NCBI RefSeq assembly: GCF_000746085.1
Contig: NZ_KN050804.1
Span: 96,829-160,828, forward strand
Length of the DNA stretch: 64,000 nucleotides
Reading direction: 5' to 3'
Origin: Methylocapsa aurea
Lineage (GTDB): Bacteria > Pseudomonadota > Alphaproteobacteria > Rhizobiales > Beijerinckiaceae
Positions 39,443 to 46,909 of this stretch are shown piece after piece (position 1 is the stretch's first letter; each line of letters begins with the position of its first letter). Made by a program: the position numbers and the translations under genes. The notes under the pieces are model-generated. The model was not told the DNA's origin. It saw only the letters and a list, made by a program, of their open reading frames with translations, and ran no database searches.

Positions 39443-40930
39443 TCAAGATCCTTGCGAGGCTTGCGCCGGTTTCGCGGAAAGTGAGCGCTCCTTCAGAGCG
39501 GCGACGATTTTGCTTATCTGGCTGCCGTTCGAGCCTTTGACGATGACGATGTCGCCGCTTCGAATCGCCGGGCAGACGATCGGCTCAAGCTCGCCGACGC
39601 TTTCGCGCCAGGCCCCCTGCAATTCCCCCGGCAGGGCCATAAAGAGGCGCTTCATCAGCGGGCCGGCGGCGAACACGAGATCGATTTTATTGGCGACGAT
39701 GTCCGCGGCGAGTTCGGCATGCATCGCGCCGGCGCTTTCGCCAAGTTCAAGCATGTCGCCAAGGACCGCGAAGCGGCGCCCATTGCCCGACAAGGGAAAG
39801 GCCCCAGCAAGGGCGAGCGCCGCGCGCATCGACGCGGGGTTGGCGTTGTAGCTTTCGTCGATCAAGGCGTAGGGCCCGTCCTGAGCCTCGAGCGTCAGCT
39901 TTTGGCCGCGTCCGGGGCCGGCGGAAAAAGAGGCGAGCGCTCTGGCCGCGGCCTCGAGATCGACGCCAAACGCCTTGGCGGCGAGGAGCACCGCAAGCGA
40001 ATTCATCGCGAGATGGCGTCCCGGCGCGCCGAGCCGATAGGTCAGCCGAACGCCGCAGATCTCCGCCTCGACCATCGAGTGATCGGAGGCGAGCGCTGCG
40101 CTCACGAGTCTTGCGTCGGCGCTTTCATGCTCGCCGAAGCTTGCGACAAGGCCAGCCGGCGATGCTTTGGCGTGGTCGAGAAGGCGTTCGTATTGCGCTA
40201 TGTCGCGATGGATGATCGCGACGCCCCCCGGCGCCAGGCCGGAAAAAATCTCAGCCTTGGCGTCGGCGATGTCGTCGAGGCTGTGGAAGTGTTCGAGATG
40301 AACCGGCGCGACCGTCGTGATGATCGCCACATGGGGACGCACCATCGCGGCCAGCGGCGTTATCTCGTCCTTGTGGTTCATCCCGATTTCGAAGATTCCG
40401 AACCGGGTCTGCTTCGGCATCCGCGCCAAGGTCAGCGGCACGCCCCAATGATTATTGTAGGAGGCGACGGAGGCATGGACGGCGCCGCCCTGCGCCAGCG
40501 CGAGCCGCAAAGCCTCCTTTGTCGATGTCTTGCCGACCGACCCCGTCACCGCGACGATGCGGGCGGCCGTGCGGCGTCGCGCCGCCGCGCCAAGGCCCTC
40601 CAAAGCAGGCAGAACGTCGCGCACGACATAGAGGGGGCCGAGCGTGGCGAGCGCATCGGCATGGGCTTCGTCGACGACGGCGGCCATCGCGCCCTTCGCG
40701 AAAGCGGCGGCGACATAATCGTGGCCGTCGCTGTTGTCGCCTTGGATCGCGAAGAAGAGATCGCCCGCCTCCAGCGATCGGGTGTCGATCGAAATGCCCC
40801 CCGCCCCGCCGCGCGGCGCGCCGCCGCTCACCCGCGCCACAAGTGGCGCGACGAGGCCGAGGCTGGTCCACAAGGCCTCGCTTCGAGGGATGACGCTGAT
40901 CTCGGCATTGGCGAACTGCACCTGGCTCAT
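39443..40930 (-). CDS. murF: UDP-MurNAc-tripeptide--D-Ala-D-Ala ligase
   Basis: MurF adds the D-Ala-D-Ala made by DdlB. The 495 residues include [20 protein letters not shown] near the start, the ATP loop [20 protein letters not shown] (about residues 129-148), [20 protein letters not shown], and the C-terminal [19 protein letters not shown] with [14 protein letters not shown]. The start overlaps murE's stop by 4 bp (ATGA). Confidence 0.97.
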   Translation of the reverse strand: MSQVQFANAEISVIPRSEALWTSLGLVAPLVARVSGGAPRGGAGGISIDTRSLEAGDLFFAIQGDNSDGHDYVAAAFAKGAMAAVVDEAHADALATLGPLYVVRDVLPALEGLGAAARRRTAARIVAVTGSVGKTSTKEALRLALAQGGAVHASVASYNNHWGVPLTLARMPKQTRFGIFEIGMNHKDEITPLAAMVRPHVAIITTVAPVHLEHFHSLDDIADAKAEIFSGLAPGGVAIIHRDIAQYERLLDHAKASPAGLVASFGEHESADARLVSAALASDHSMVEAEICGVRLTYRLGAPGRHLAMNSLAVLLAAKAFGVDLEAAARALASFSAGPGRGQKLTLEAQDGPYALIDESYNANPASMRAALALAGAFPLSGNGRRFAVLGDMLELGESAGAMHAELAADIVANKIDLVFAAGPLMKRLFMALPGELQGAWRESVGELEPIVCPAIRSGDIVIVKGSNGSQISKIVAALKERSLSAKPAQASQGS

Positions 40931-42387
40931 GCGGCATATTCCTTCAATGCCGCTCGGGCGCAGTCGGAATCGGAGAAGGGAAATGTGCTGTCGCCAATGA
41001 TTTGGCCCGTTTCATGACCCTTTCCGGCAATGAGGAGGCCATCGCCCTCCTCGAGCATGGCCACGGCCCGCCCAATTGCCGCCGCTCTGTCGGCTATCTC
41101 CTGAACATTGTCATAACCCGCCGCGCCAGCGAGGATCTCCTTGCGGATCAACCCCGGATCTTCCGAGCGGGGATTGTCATCGGTCACGATGACGCGATCG
41201 GCGAGGCGCGCCGCCGCCTCACCCATGATCGGGCGCTTTCCGACGTCCCTGTCCCCGCCGCAGCCGAAAACGACGATGAGCTTGTTTGGCACGAAGGGAC
41301 GCAGCGCCCGCAAGACCTTGTCGAGCGCATCGGGCTTATGGGCATAATCGACGAAGACCGGGGCGCCCAACCGGCGACCAATGAGTTCGAGACGGCCTAG
41401 CGCGCCCTGGAGATGCTCGAGGCTGGCGAAAACCGCCGCGGCCGGGCTTCCCGTCGCGATGCAGAGGCCAGCGGCGACGAGGGCGTTGGCGGCCTGAAAT
41501 GCGCCGGCCAGCGGAAGCTTGATCGCAAAGGTCTCGCCGGCATGGACGATGGCGAGCCGCGTGGAGAAGTTTTCGGCCTGCGCATCAAGGAGGCGCAGGC
41601 TCTCGCCTTTGAATCCCGTCGAGATGACTTGCAGGCCGCGTCCCCGACAGGCGGCGATGACTTTATCGGCCACATCGCTGTCGGCGTCGACGACGGCCGG
41701 CTGGCCGGGTTCGAGCAGGCGATCGAACAGCTGCAATTTCGCGCTGAGATAGGCCTCAAGCGTCGCATGATAGTCGAGGTGATCGCGGGAGAGATTGGTG
41801 AAGGCGCCCGCCTTCAGCCGCACGCCGTCGAGCCGGCGCTGCGAGATGCCATGCGACGAGGCCTCCAGCGCAAGATGAGTGACCCCGCCTCGGGCGAGCT
41901 CGTCGAGGCTTTTGTGGAGAGACACCGGGTCCGGCGTGGTGAGCGCGCCATAAGCCGAGCCCGATGACGCGACGATCCCGAGCGTGCCGAGCGAGGCGGC
42001 GTTCAATCCCTGCGCCGCCCAGATCTGGCGCGCGAAATCGGCGACCGACGTCTTGCCGCTCGTCCCCGTAATCGCGACGATCGTTTCCGGCTGGCGCGGG
42101 TGGATTTGCGCGGCGGCGATCGCCAGGGCGCGGCGCACGTCGCGGACTTTGATGAAGGCGGCCGCCCCGATCGGCGTTGGCGGCGCGCGTTCGGCGACGA
42201 TTGCGACGGCGCCGGCGCGCGCCGCTTGCTCGGCGAAGCCCAAGCCGTCGGCCTTTGCTCCGGGGATAGCGAAAAACGCCGCGCCCGGCGCGACCGCCCG
42301 GCTGTCGCAGCAAACGCCCGTCACCTCGCGCCCGGCCAAGGGCTCGTCAATCCTCTCATGCGGAAAGAGTTCGGCGAGCCGCATCAA
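40927..42387 (-). CDS. murE: UDP-MurNAc-L-Ala-D-Glu--meso-DAP ligase
   Basis: MurE adds the third stem residue. The motif VTDDNPRSEDPGLIRKEIL carries DNPR, which specifies meso-diaminopimelate over lysine. The ATP loop is AITGTSGKTSVADFARQIW (about residues 109-127), with LALEASSHGISQRRLDGV and NLSRDHLDYHATLEAYLSAK following, and VFGCGGDRDVGKRPIMGEAA later. It is 486 aa and overlaps ftsI by 4 bp. The meso-DAP substrate depends on the pathway fed by Asd (4726-5760). Confidence 0.97.
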   Translation of the reverse strand: MMRLAELFPHERIDEPLAGREVTGVCCDSRAVAPGAAFFAIPGAKADGLGFAEQAARAGAVAIVAERAPPTPIGAAAFIKVRDVRRALAIAAAQIHPRQPETIVAITGTSGKTSVADFARQIWAAQGLNAASLGTLGIVASSGSAYGALTTPDPVSLHKSLDELARGGVTHLALEASSHGISQRRLDGVRLKAGAFTNLSRDHLDYHATLEAYLSAKLQLFDRLLEPGQPAVVDADSDVADKVIAACRGRGLQVISTGFKGESLRLLDAQAENFSTRLAIVHAGETFAIKLPLAGAFQAANALVAAGLCIATGSPAAAVFASLEHLQGALGRLELIGRRLGAPVFVDYAHKPDALDKVLRALRPFVPNKLIVVFGCGGDRDVGKRPIMGEAAARLADRVIVTDDNPRSEDPGLIRKEILAGAAGYDNVQEIADRAAAIGRAVAMLEEGDGLLIAGKGHETGQIIGDSTFPFSDSDCARAALKEYAA

Positions 42388-44186
42388 TGCCCGCCTCCGC
42401 CGCTCGCCGGCGAATTGGCCATCCCGTAGCCGAGTTTCGCCAGAAGCGGAAAAGGCTGCGTCGGGAGCTCGATGCGCGGCGGAATGCCTAGCAGGGGACC
42501 GATCCGCTCGATGATCTTGCCGGTGACTCCGCCGGCGTTCCAGGCAGCGGTCCGGTATCCGCCGGTTTCCGGCAGTCCCTGCGGTTCGTCCATCAGCGTC
42601 AGGAACAGATATTTGGGTTTGTCCGCCGGCAGCACCGCCATGAAAGTCGTGAACACTCTATCGTTCGAATAGTGGCCATGGATGATCTTGTCCGCCGTGC
42701 CGGTCTTGCCGCCGACGAAATAGCCTTTGACGTCGGCGATTTTGGCGGTTCCGATTTCCGCGTTGAGCCGCATCAGATAGCGCATCGCTTCCGAGGTTTC
42801 CGGCTTGACGACGCGCGGCGCGTTTTTCTTGGCCTCGGCTTCGGTCCGCTTCAGGAAGGTCGGCGGCACCAGCGTTCCGCCATTCATCAGCGCGCCAACC
42901 GCCATCACGGCTTGCATCGGCGCAACATTGAGGCCCTGTCCGAAGGCGATCGTCATTGTATTCAGCTCGCCCCAGTTTCTTGGAACCAGCGGGTCGGCGG
43001 TCTCGGGCAGCTCGGTGCGCAGGCGGGTCAGCTGCCCCATCTTTCGCAAGAACGCCTTGTGGCCTTCGACCCCGATCATCAGAGCCATTTTGGCGACGCC
43101 GATGTTCGATGAATAGGTGAACACCTCGGGCACGCTCAAGAGACGGCGCTGGGCATGATAATCGTGAATCGTGAAGCGGCCATAGCGCAGCGAGTCGCGC
43201 GCGTCGATCCGGGAGTTGAGATTGACCTTGCCCGAATCGAGCGCCATGGCGACGGAAAGCGCCTTGAAGGTCGAGCCCATTTCATAGACGCCGACGGAGA
43301 GCCGGTTGATATGGAGGGGATCGAGCGCATCGGCTGGCGTGTTCGGATCGTAATCGGGCAAGGAGGCCATCGCGACGATTTCGCCGGTATCGACGTCGAT
43401 GACGGTCGCGGCGCCGGCTTTGGCCTTGAACTTAGCGATGCCCTTGGCGAGCTCATCGCGAACCGCATAGGTCGCCTTGAGATCGAGCGACGTGGCGATC
43501 GGCTTCAAATCCTGCGGCGTCAGGCTGAAACCGGCGCCATGCAGATCCGCGAGGCCCTGGCCATCGATATATTTTTCAAGCCCCGAAATGCCGACGCCAT
43601 CAAGGTTCGCAAACCCCAGAACATGGGCGGCCAGCGGGCCATTGGGATAGACCCTCTTGTTTTCCGGCATGAACCCGACGCCGGGGAGCCCTAAGCGATG
43701 GACCTCCTGCTGTTGCTTCGGCGTGATCGCGCGCTTGACCCATACGAACCCTTTGCGCGAGCCAAGACGCGCGCGCAATTCGCGCGCATCGACATCGGGA
43801 AGCACGGCGGTGAGAAGCTCGACGGCTTCGTCCTTATCGATGATGCGCCTCGGTTCGGCGAAAACCGACATGACCTTGATGTCGGTCGCCAGAACTTCGC
43901 CATTGCGATCGAGAATATCGGGACGCGAGGCGGCGATCGCATCGGCGCCGGCGCGCTTGATGCCTTGAGGCGCCTCCGGCCGCAATCCGAAAAGGATAAG
44001 CTTGCCGGCGATGATTCCATAGACGACGAAAAAGGCGAAGGCGACGAGCTTCATCCGGCTCGGGCTCTTGTCGAGCCTGGTCGAGAACACGCCGGAGAAA
44101 ATGCCTTTAAGATAGCTGCCGCGGCTGCGTTCGCCCCGCCCGGCGCTGGCATTGGCTTTCAGCTTGGCGTCGAAACCCTCGTTCAT
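42384..44186 (-). CDS. ftsI: Penicillin-binding protein 3 / FtsI transpeptidase
   Basis: FtsI is the septal class B PBP. The 600-residue bitopic protein has a basic cytoplasmic start, a helix (MKLVAFAFFVVYGIIAGKLI, about residues 45-64) and a dimerisation domain with RPDILDRNGEVLATDIKVMS. The transpeptidase domain has the catalytic SxxK in EMGSTFKALSVAMALDSG (Ser about 310), the SxN motif TYSSNIGVAKMALMIG and the KTG motif FVGGKTGTADKI. It stands between ftsL and murE and is the partner of FtsW. Confidence 0.98.
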   Translation of the reverse strand: MNEGFDAKLKANASAGRGERSRGSYLKGIFSGVFSTRLDKSPSRMKLVAFAFFVVYGIIAGKLILFGLRPEAPQGIKRAGADAIAASRPDILDRNGEVLATDIKVMSVFAEPRRIIDKDEAVELLTAVLPDVDARELRARLGSRKGFVWVKRAITPKQQQEVHRLGLPGVGFMPENKRVYPNGPLAAHVLGFANLDGVGISGLEKYIDGQGLADLHGAGFSLTPQDLKPIATSLDLKATYAVRDELAKGIAKFKAKAGAATVIDVDTGEIVAMASLPDYDPNTPADALDPLHINRLSVGVYEMGSTFKALSVAMALDSGKVNLNSRIDARDSLRYGRFTIHDYHAQRRLLSVPEVFTYSSNIGVAKMALMIGVEGHKAFLRKMGQLTRLRTELPETADPLVPRNWGELNTMTIAFGQGLNVAPMQAVMAVGALMNGGTLVPPTFLKRTEAEAKKNAPRVVKPETSEAMRYLMRLNAEIGTAKIADVKGYFVGGKTGTADKIIHGHYSNDRVFTTFMAVLPADKPKYLFLTLMDEPQGLPETGGYRTAAWNAGGVTGKIIERIGPLLGIPPRIELPTQPFPLLAKLGYGMANSPASGGGGH

Positions 44187-44198
44187 TGGATCAGGTCT

Positions 44199-44591
44199 TC
44201 ATCTTGCTGAGGGAGATGGCGTGGTCGGGCGCGCGGCATTGCCCTCGCGCGGCGTATTGGTCGGCTCGGTCAACCCAAGCGCTTCAAGCTTACGCCCAAT
44301 CGAGTCGATTTTCGGCGCCGAGGCGGGCAAGGCGTCGGCGCTGACAATCTGGCTCATAGCGATCGGGCGCAGGTCGAGAAGCTTATCGGCCAGCGCCTGG
44401 ATGCGCTCGGGCCGCGTCAGATGCGCCCATTCGGCGCGCAATATGCCAACCTGATCCTGCTCGGCCTTGATCTCATGCTTCAGCTTAACGATCCTCTCCG
44501 CATGGAAGATCGTCTCATATTTGATCGTATAGACGTAGATCACCGAACCGATCAGCGCCGCAACCGCTAGAACGTTCAAAAACCGCACCAT
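44199..44591 (-). CDS. ftsL: Cell division protein FtsL
   Basis: FtsL is a short bitopic divisome protein. The start at ATG 44591 (130 aa) lies 1 bp after the rsmH stop; ATG 44606 is an in-frame alternative. The helix VRFLNVLAVAALIGSVIYVY is followed by a leucine-zipper-like coiled coil (IVKLKHEIKAEQDQVGILRA, EWAHLTRPERIQALADKLLD) and an unstructured Pro/Thr tail. The WAHLTRPERIQALA stretch is the conserved block of alphaproteobacterial FtsL. Confidence 0.9.
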   Translation of the reverse strand: MVRFLNVLAVAALIGSVIYVYTIKYETIFHAERIVKLKHEIKAEQDQVGILRAEWAHLTRPERIQALADKLLDLRPIAMSQIVSADALPASAPKIDSIGRKLEALGLTEPTNTPREGNAARPTTPSPSAR

Positions 44592-44592
44592 G

Positions 44593-45663
44593 TCAACGCC
44601 CTCCAAGTTTGCGTTGGGCAGGCTTGCGTTGGGCGACCTTGCGTTGGGGAAGCCTCGCGAGCGCCAACAGATTGTCTTCTAGAGTCCGCGCTTTGGCGCT
44701 CGTGCGCACGCCATGGCGAAGCTTGGCCGAGCGCGCCCTTGGATTGGCGGCGACTTCGGCGAGCGAAGGAAGGATCGGCTGCTTGCCCGGCAGAACGAAG
44801 GTCGGCGCCGGCGAATCTGGCTCCCCCGGCAACCGACGCGAGGGCGCCTGGCCACGCCCCGAACGCGCCAAGAAAAAATGCTTGACGATCCGGTCCTCGA
44901 GCGAATGGAAGGTGACGACGGCGAGCCGCCCGCCCGGCTTCAAAATCGCCTCGGCGGCGCCGAGCGCTTGGACGAGTTCGCCGAGTTCATCATTGATCGC
45001 TATGCGCAACGCCTGGAAGGTGCGCGTCGCGGCGTGCATTTCGCCTGGCTTGGCCGGCGCCACCCGCGCGATCATCGCCGCGAGGGCCGCGGTCGAGGTG
45101 AAGGGCGCCTTGGCGCGATCGACGACAATCGCCCGCGCAATGCGGCGGGACGCGCGCTCCTCGCCAAAATAATAGAGAATGTCGGCGAGCGTCGCTTCCT
45201 CGGCGGTATTGACGAGATCGGCGGCGCTTGGCCCGGCGCTGTCCATCCGCATATCGAGCGGGCCTTCGGCGCGGAAGGAAAATCCCCGATGGGCGTCGTC
45301 GACCTGCATCGAAGACAGGCCGATGTCGAGCACAACGCCGTCGAAATCCGCGAGGCCGCGCTGCCTGGCCGCCTCGGCAAGGTTGGAAAAGCGCTCCTGC
45401 GCGAGATAAAGACGCCCTTGCGCCCGCCGGACGAGTTCGGCGCCTTCGGCTATGGCCACGGGATCGCGGTCGAGCGCCAAGACGCGCGTCGCGGGCGTTG
45501 CAAGAATGGCGCGCGCATAGCCGCCGGCGCCGAAGGTGGCGTCGAGATAAAGGCCGCCCTGGCGCGGGTCGAGCGCGTGCATGACTTCCTCACGAAGCAC
45601 GGGAACGTGCCGGGCCGGTCCGCCAGCGGCGAGATGATCCTCATCGCCGCGACCCGATGTCAT
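44593..45663 (-). CDS. rsmH: 16S rRNA (cytosine1402-N4)-methyltransferase RsmH
   Basis: RsmH (MraW) methylates C1402 of 16S rRNA. The 356 residues carry [20 protein letters not shown], the SAM motif [36 protein letters not shown], and [17 protein letters not shown]. The C-terminal tail is repetitive: [13 protein letters not shown] is encoded by three CCCAACGCAA units at a 15-bp period (44608-44652). Its start overlaps the mraZ stop (ATGA, 45660-45663). Confidence 0.96.
   Translation of the reverse strand: MTSGRGDEDHLAAGGPARHVPVLREEVMHALDPRQGGLYLDATFGAGGYARAILATPATRVLALDRDPVAIAEGAELVRRAQGRLYLAQERFSNLAEAARQRGLADFDGVVLDIGLSSMQVDDAHRGFSFRAEGPLDMRMDSAGPSAADLVNTAEEATLADILYYFGEERASRRIARAIVVDRAKAPFTSTAALAAMIARVAPAKPGEMHAATRTFQALRIAINDELGELVQALGAAEAILKPGGRLAVVTFHSLEDRIVKHFFLARSGRGQAPSRRLPGEPDSPAPTFVLPGKQPILPSLAEVAANPRARSAKLRHGVRTSAKARTLEDNLLALARLPQRKVAQRKPAQRKLGGR
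44608..44652. repeat. Three 15-bp tandem repeats in the 3' end of rsmH
   Basis: Three near-identical units with TTGCGTTGGG at exact 15-bp spacing encode the repeated xxQRK steps at the RsmH C-terminus. This is a plausible replication-slippage site. Confidence 0.75.
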
Positions 45664-46154
45664 TCCCGTGCTCCATGTGGTCGCGGCGGCGGCGTGTCCG
45701 GCGTCGCGTGTCTGGCGCTGAGCTGTTTTCGCAAGTCGCGCACCCGGGTTCTGGCCTCCTCCAGATGCACGCGAAAACGGCTCGGCTCCCAGATCTGAAA
45801 CTTGTGGCCGTGGCCGACGAAAGTGACCTCGGTCTCGATCATCGCATAGGCCTTGAGGCTTTCCGTCAGGATCACGCGCCCCTCCGAATCAACTTTTAAA
45901 ATCTCGCTGGTGCCAATAAGTGCTGTCGAAAATAAATCGCGCTCTTCCGAATAAGGGGAGAGCCTGCCGAGAAGATCGTGGATTTCCCGCAAAAGGGCGT
46001 GGCCGCCACAATCGAGCGCCTCCTGATCGATCGAGGGATGAACGTAAAGACCTTCGAATCCATCTCGCGCCAGCGCCGCCCGAAACGAGGCCGGAATCGA
46101 CACCCGCCCCTTGGCGTCAAGCCGGTTGGTGCAATGCGAGACAAATCCGTCCAC
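45660..46154 (-). CDS. mraZ: Transcriptional regulator MraZ
   Basis: MraZ is an AbrB-fold DNA-binding protein that represses the dcw operon through its own promoter. The likely start is GTG 46154 (164 aa), giving [20 protein letters not shown], the family's first module; the second module is [20 protein letters not shown] (about residues 86-105). The open frame continues upstream to 46445, but those residues are non-conserved and cover the operator. The G-rich stretch before GTG may serve as ribosome site. It is the first gene of the cluster. Confidence 0.93.
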   Translation of the reverse strand: MDGFVSHCTNRLDAKGRVSIPASFRAALARDGFEGLYVHPSIDQEALDCGGHALLREIHDLLGRLSPYSEERDLFSTALIGTSEILKVDSEGRVILTESLKAYAMIETEVTFVGHGHKFQIWEPSRFRVHLEEARTRVRDLRKQLSARHATPDTPPPRPHGARE

Positions 46155-46242
46155 TCCCCAACCCCGACCTCTCCGGCCCTGTGCGGTCAGACCGCAAAGG
46201 GCCGCGCGTGCGTCGCATGGATTAACGTCGCGCAAACCGAAA

Positions 46243-46278
46243 CGGGACAATTTGGGATAGCATGGGATATTATGGGGG
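46243..46278. promoter_or_regulatory. Four 10-bp-spaced GGGR repeats, probable MraZ operator
   Basis: On the plus strand GGGA begins at 46244, 46254 and 46264, and GGGG at 46274: an exact 10-bp period. Three are preceded by T, giving TGGGAtagcaTGGGAtatta then TGGGG. MraZ is known from E. coli to bind direct TGGGN repeats separated by five bases upstream of mraZ. The array lies 89-124 bp before the mraZ start and reads antisense to the gene. Confidence 0.75.
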
Positions 46279-46604
46279 TCAATGTGAATCCCCGGGCATC
46301 CACGGCTGGAATCCGTCGAGACGCGTCCATGCAGCGGCGCGCCGGCTACGTTCGCAGCGGGGGAATGTCCTGCTTTGGCTAGAGCGCCCCCGCGAGGCGC
46401 CAAGGCCTCGCTCCCCGAACCGGACTGAACTGGCAAAGCCGCCAAGACCGGCTCTTAGGGGGATCTGGAGCGCTTCCGATCAGATGCGCGCGCTCGATGG
46501 ACGCGCATCGGCGGCGCGCCAGATGCTGGAGCGCCGCGCACCTAGAGTGAATGCGCGCAAACGGCCTCGCCGCGATTTATGCCCGCGATAAGGCAGGCTC
46601 GCCC
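46279..46604. other. Non-coding stretch upstream of the dcw operon
   Basis: No gene is seen. It contains GAGCGCTTCCGATCAGATGC near 46469, a degenerate member of the AGCGCT-type repeat family, with a GC-rich palindromic surround. The mraZ promoter should lie here or in the operator region. Confidence 0.4.
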
Positions 46605-46778
46605 CTATTTCTCCTTGCGGCGCTCGTGATCGGGCGAGCCGGGGCTCGTCGCCGGCTGCGTCGATGATGGCGGATCGCTGGCCGGAAAAGAGTCCTCCAA
46701 CTCCTCTTCGAGCCGCGCTTCTTGATCCTTTGGCGATTTTGGTTTTTCTTTGGTCTTAGGCTTCTCTTTGACCGTCAT
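46605..46778 (-). CDS. Small acidic/basic conserved protein, 57 aa
   Basis: I read this from the sequence. ATG 46778 is preceded by GGAG at nine bases and encodes a Lys/Pro-rich start (VKEKPKTKEKPKSPKDQEA), then ARLEEELEDSFPASDPPSST and a polar end, HERRKEK. The LEEELEDSFPASDPPS core is a pattern I associate with short conserved proteins of Hyphomicrobiales. It has no membrane segment and is probably intrinsically disordered. Function is unknown. Confidence 0.7.
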   Translation of the reverse strand: MTVKEKPKTKEKPKSPKDQEARLEEELEDSFPASDPPSSTQPATSPGSPDHERRKEK

Positions 46779-46909
46779 CGCTAAATTCTCCGCGTCCCTG
46801 GAAGCCTGGACAACGGAGATCCTCGTTCAGCGTTCCTCGACGCTCAATCGAAGTTCGACGCGGCAAGGCGCTGAGAGACCGCTAGGCAAAGGGCGTCCGG
46901 GACGGCGAT

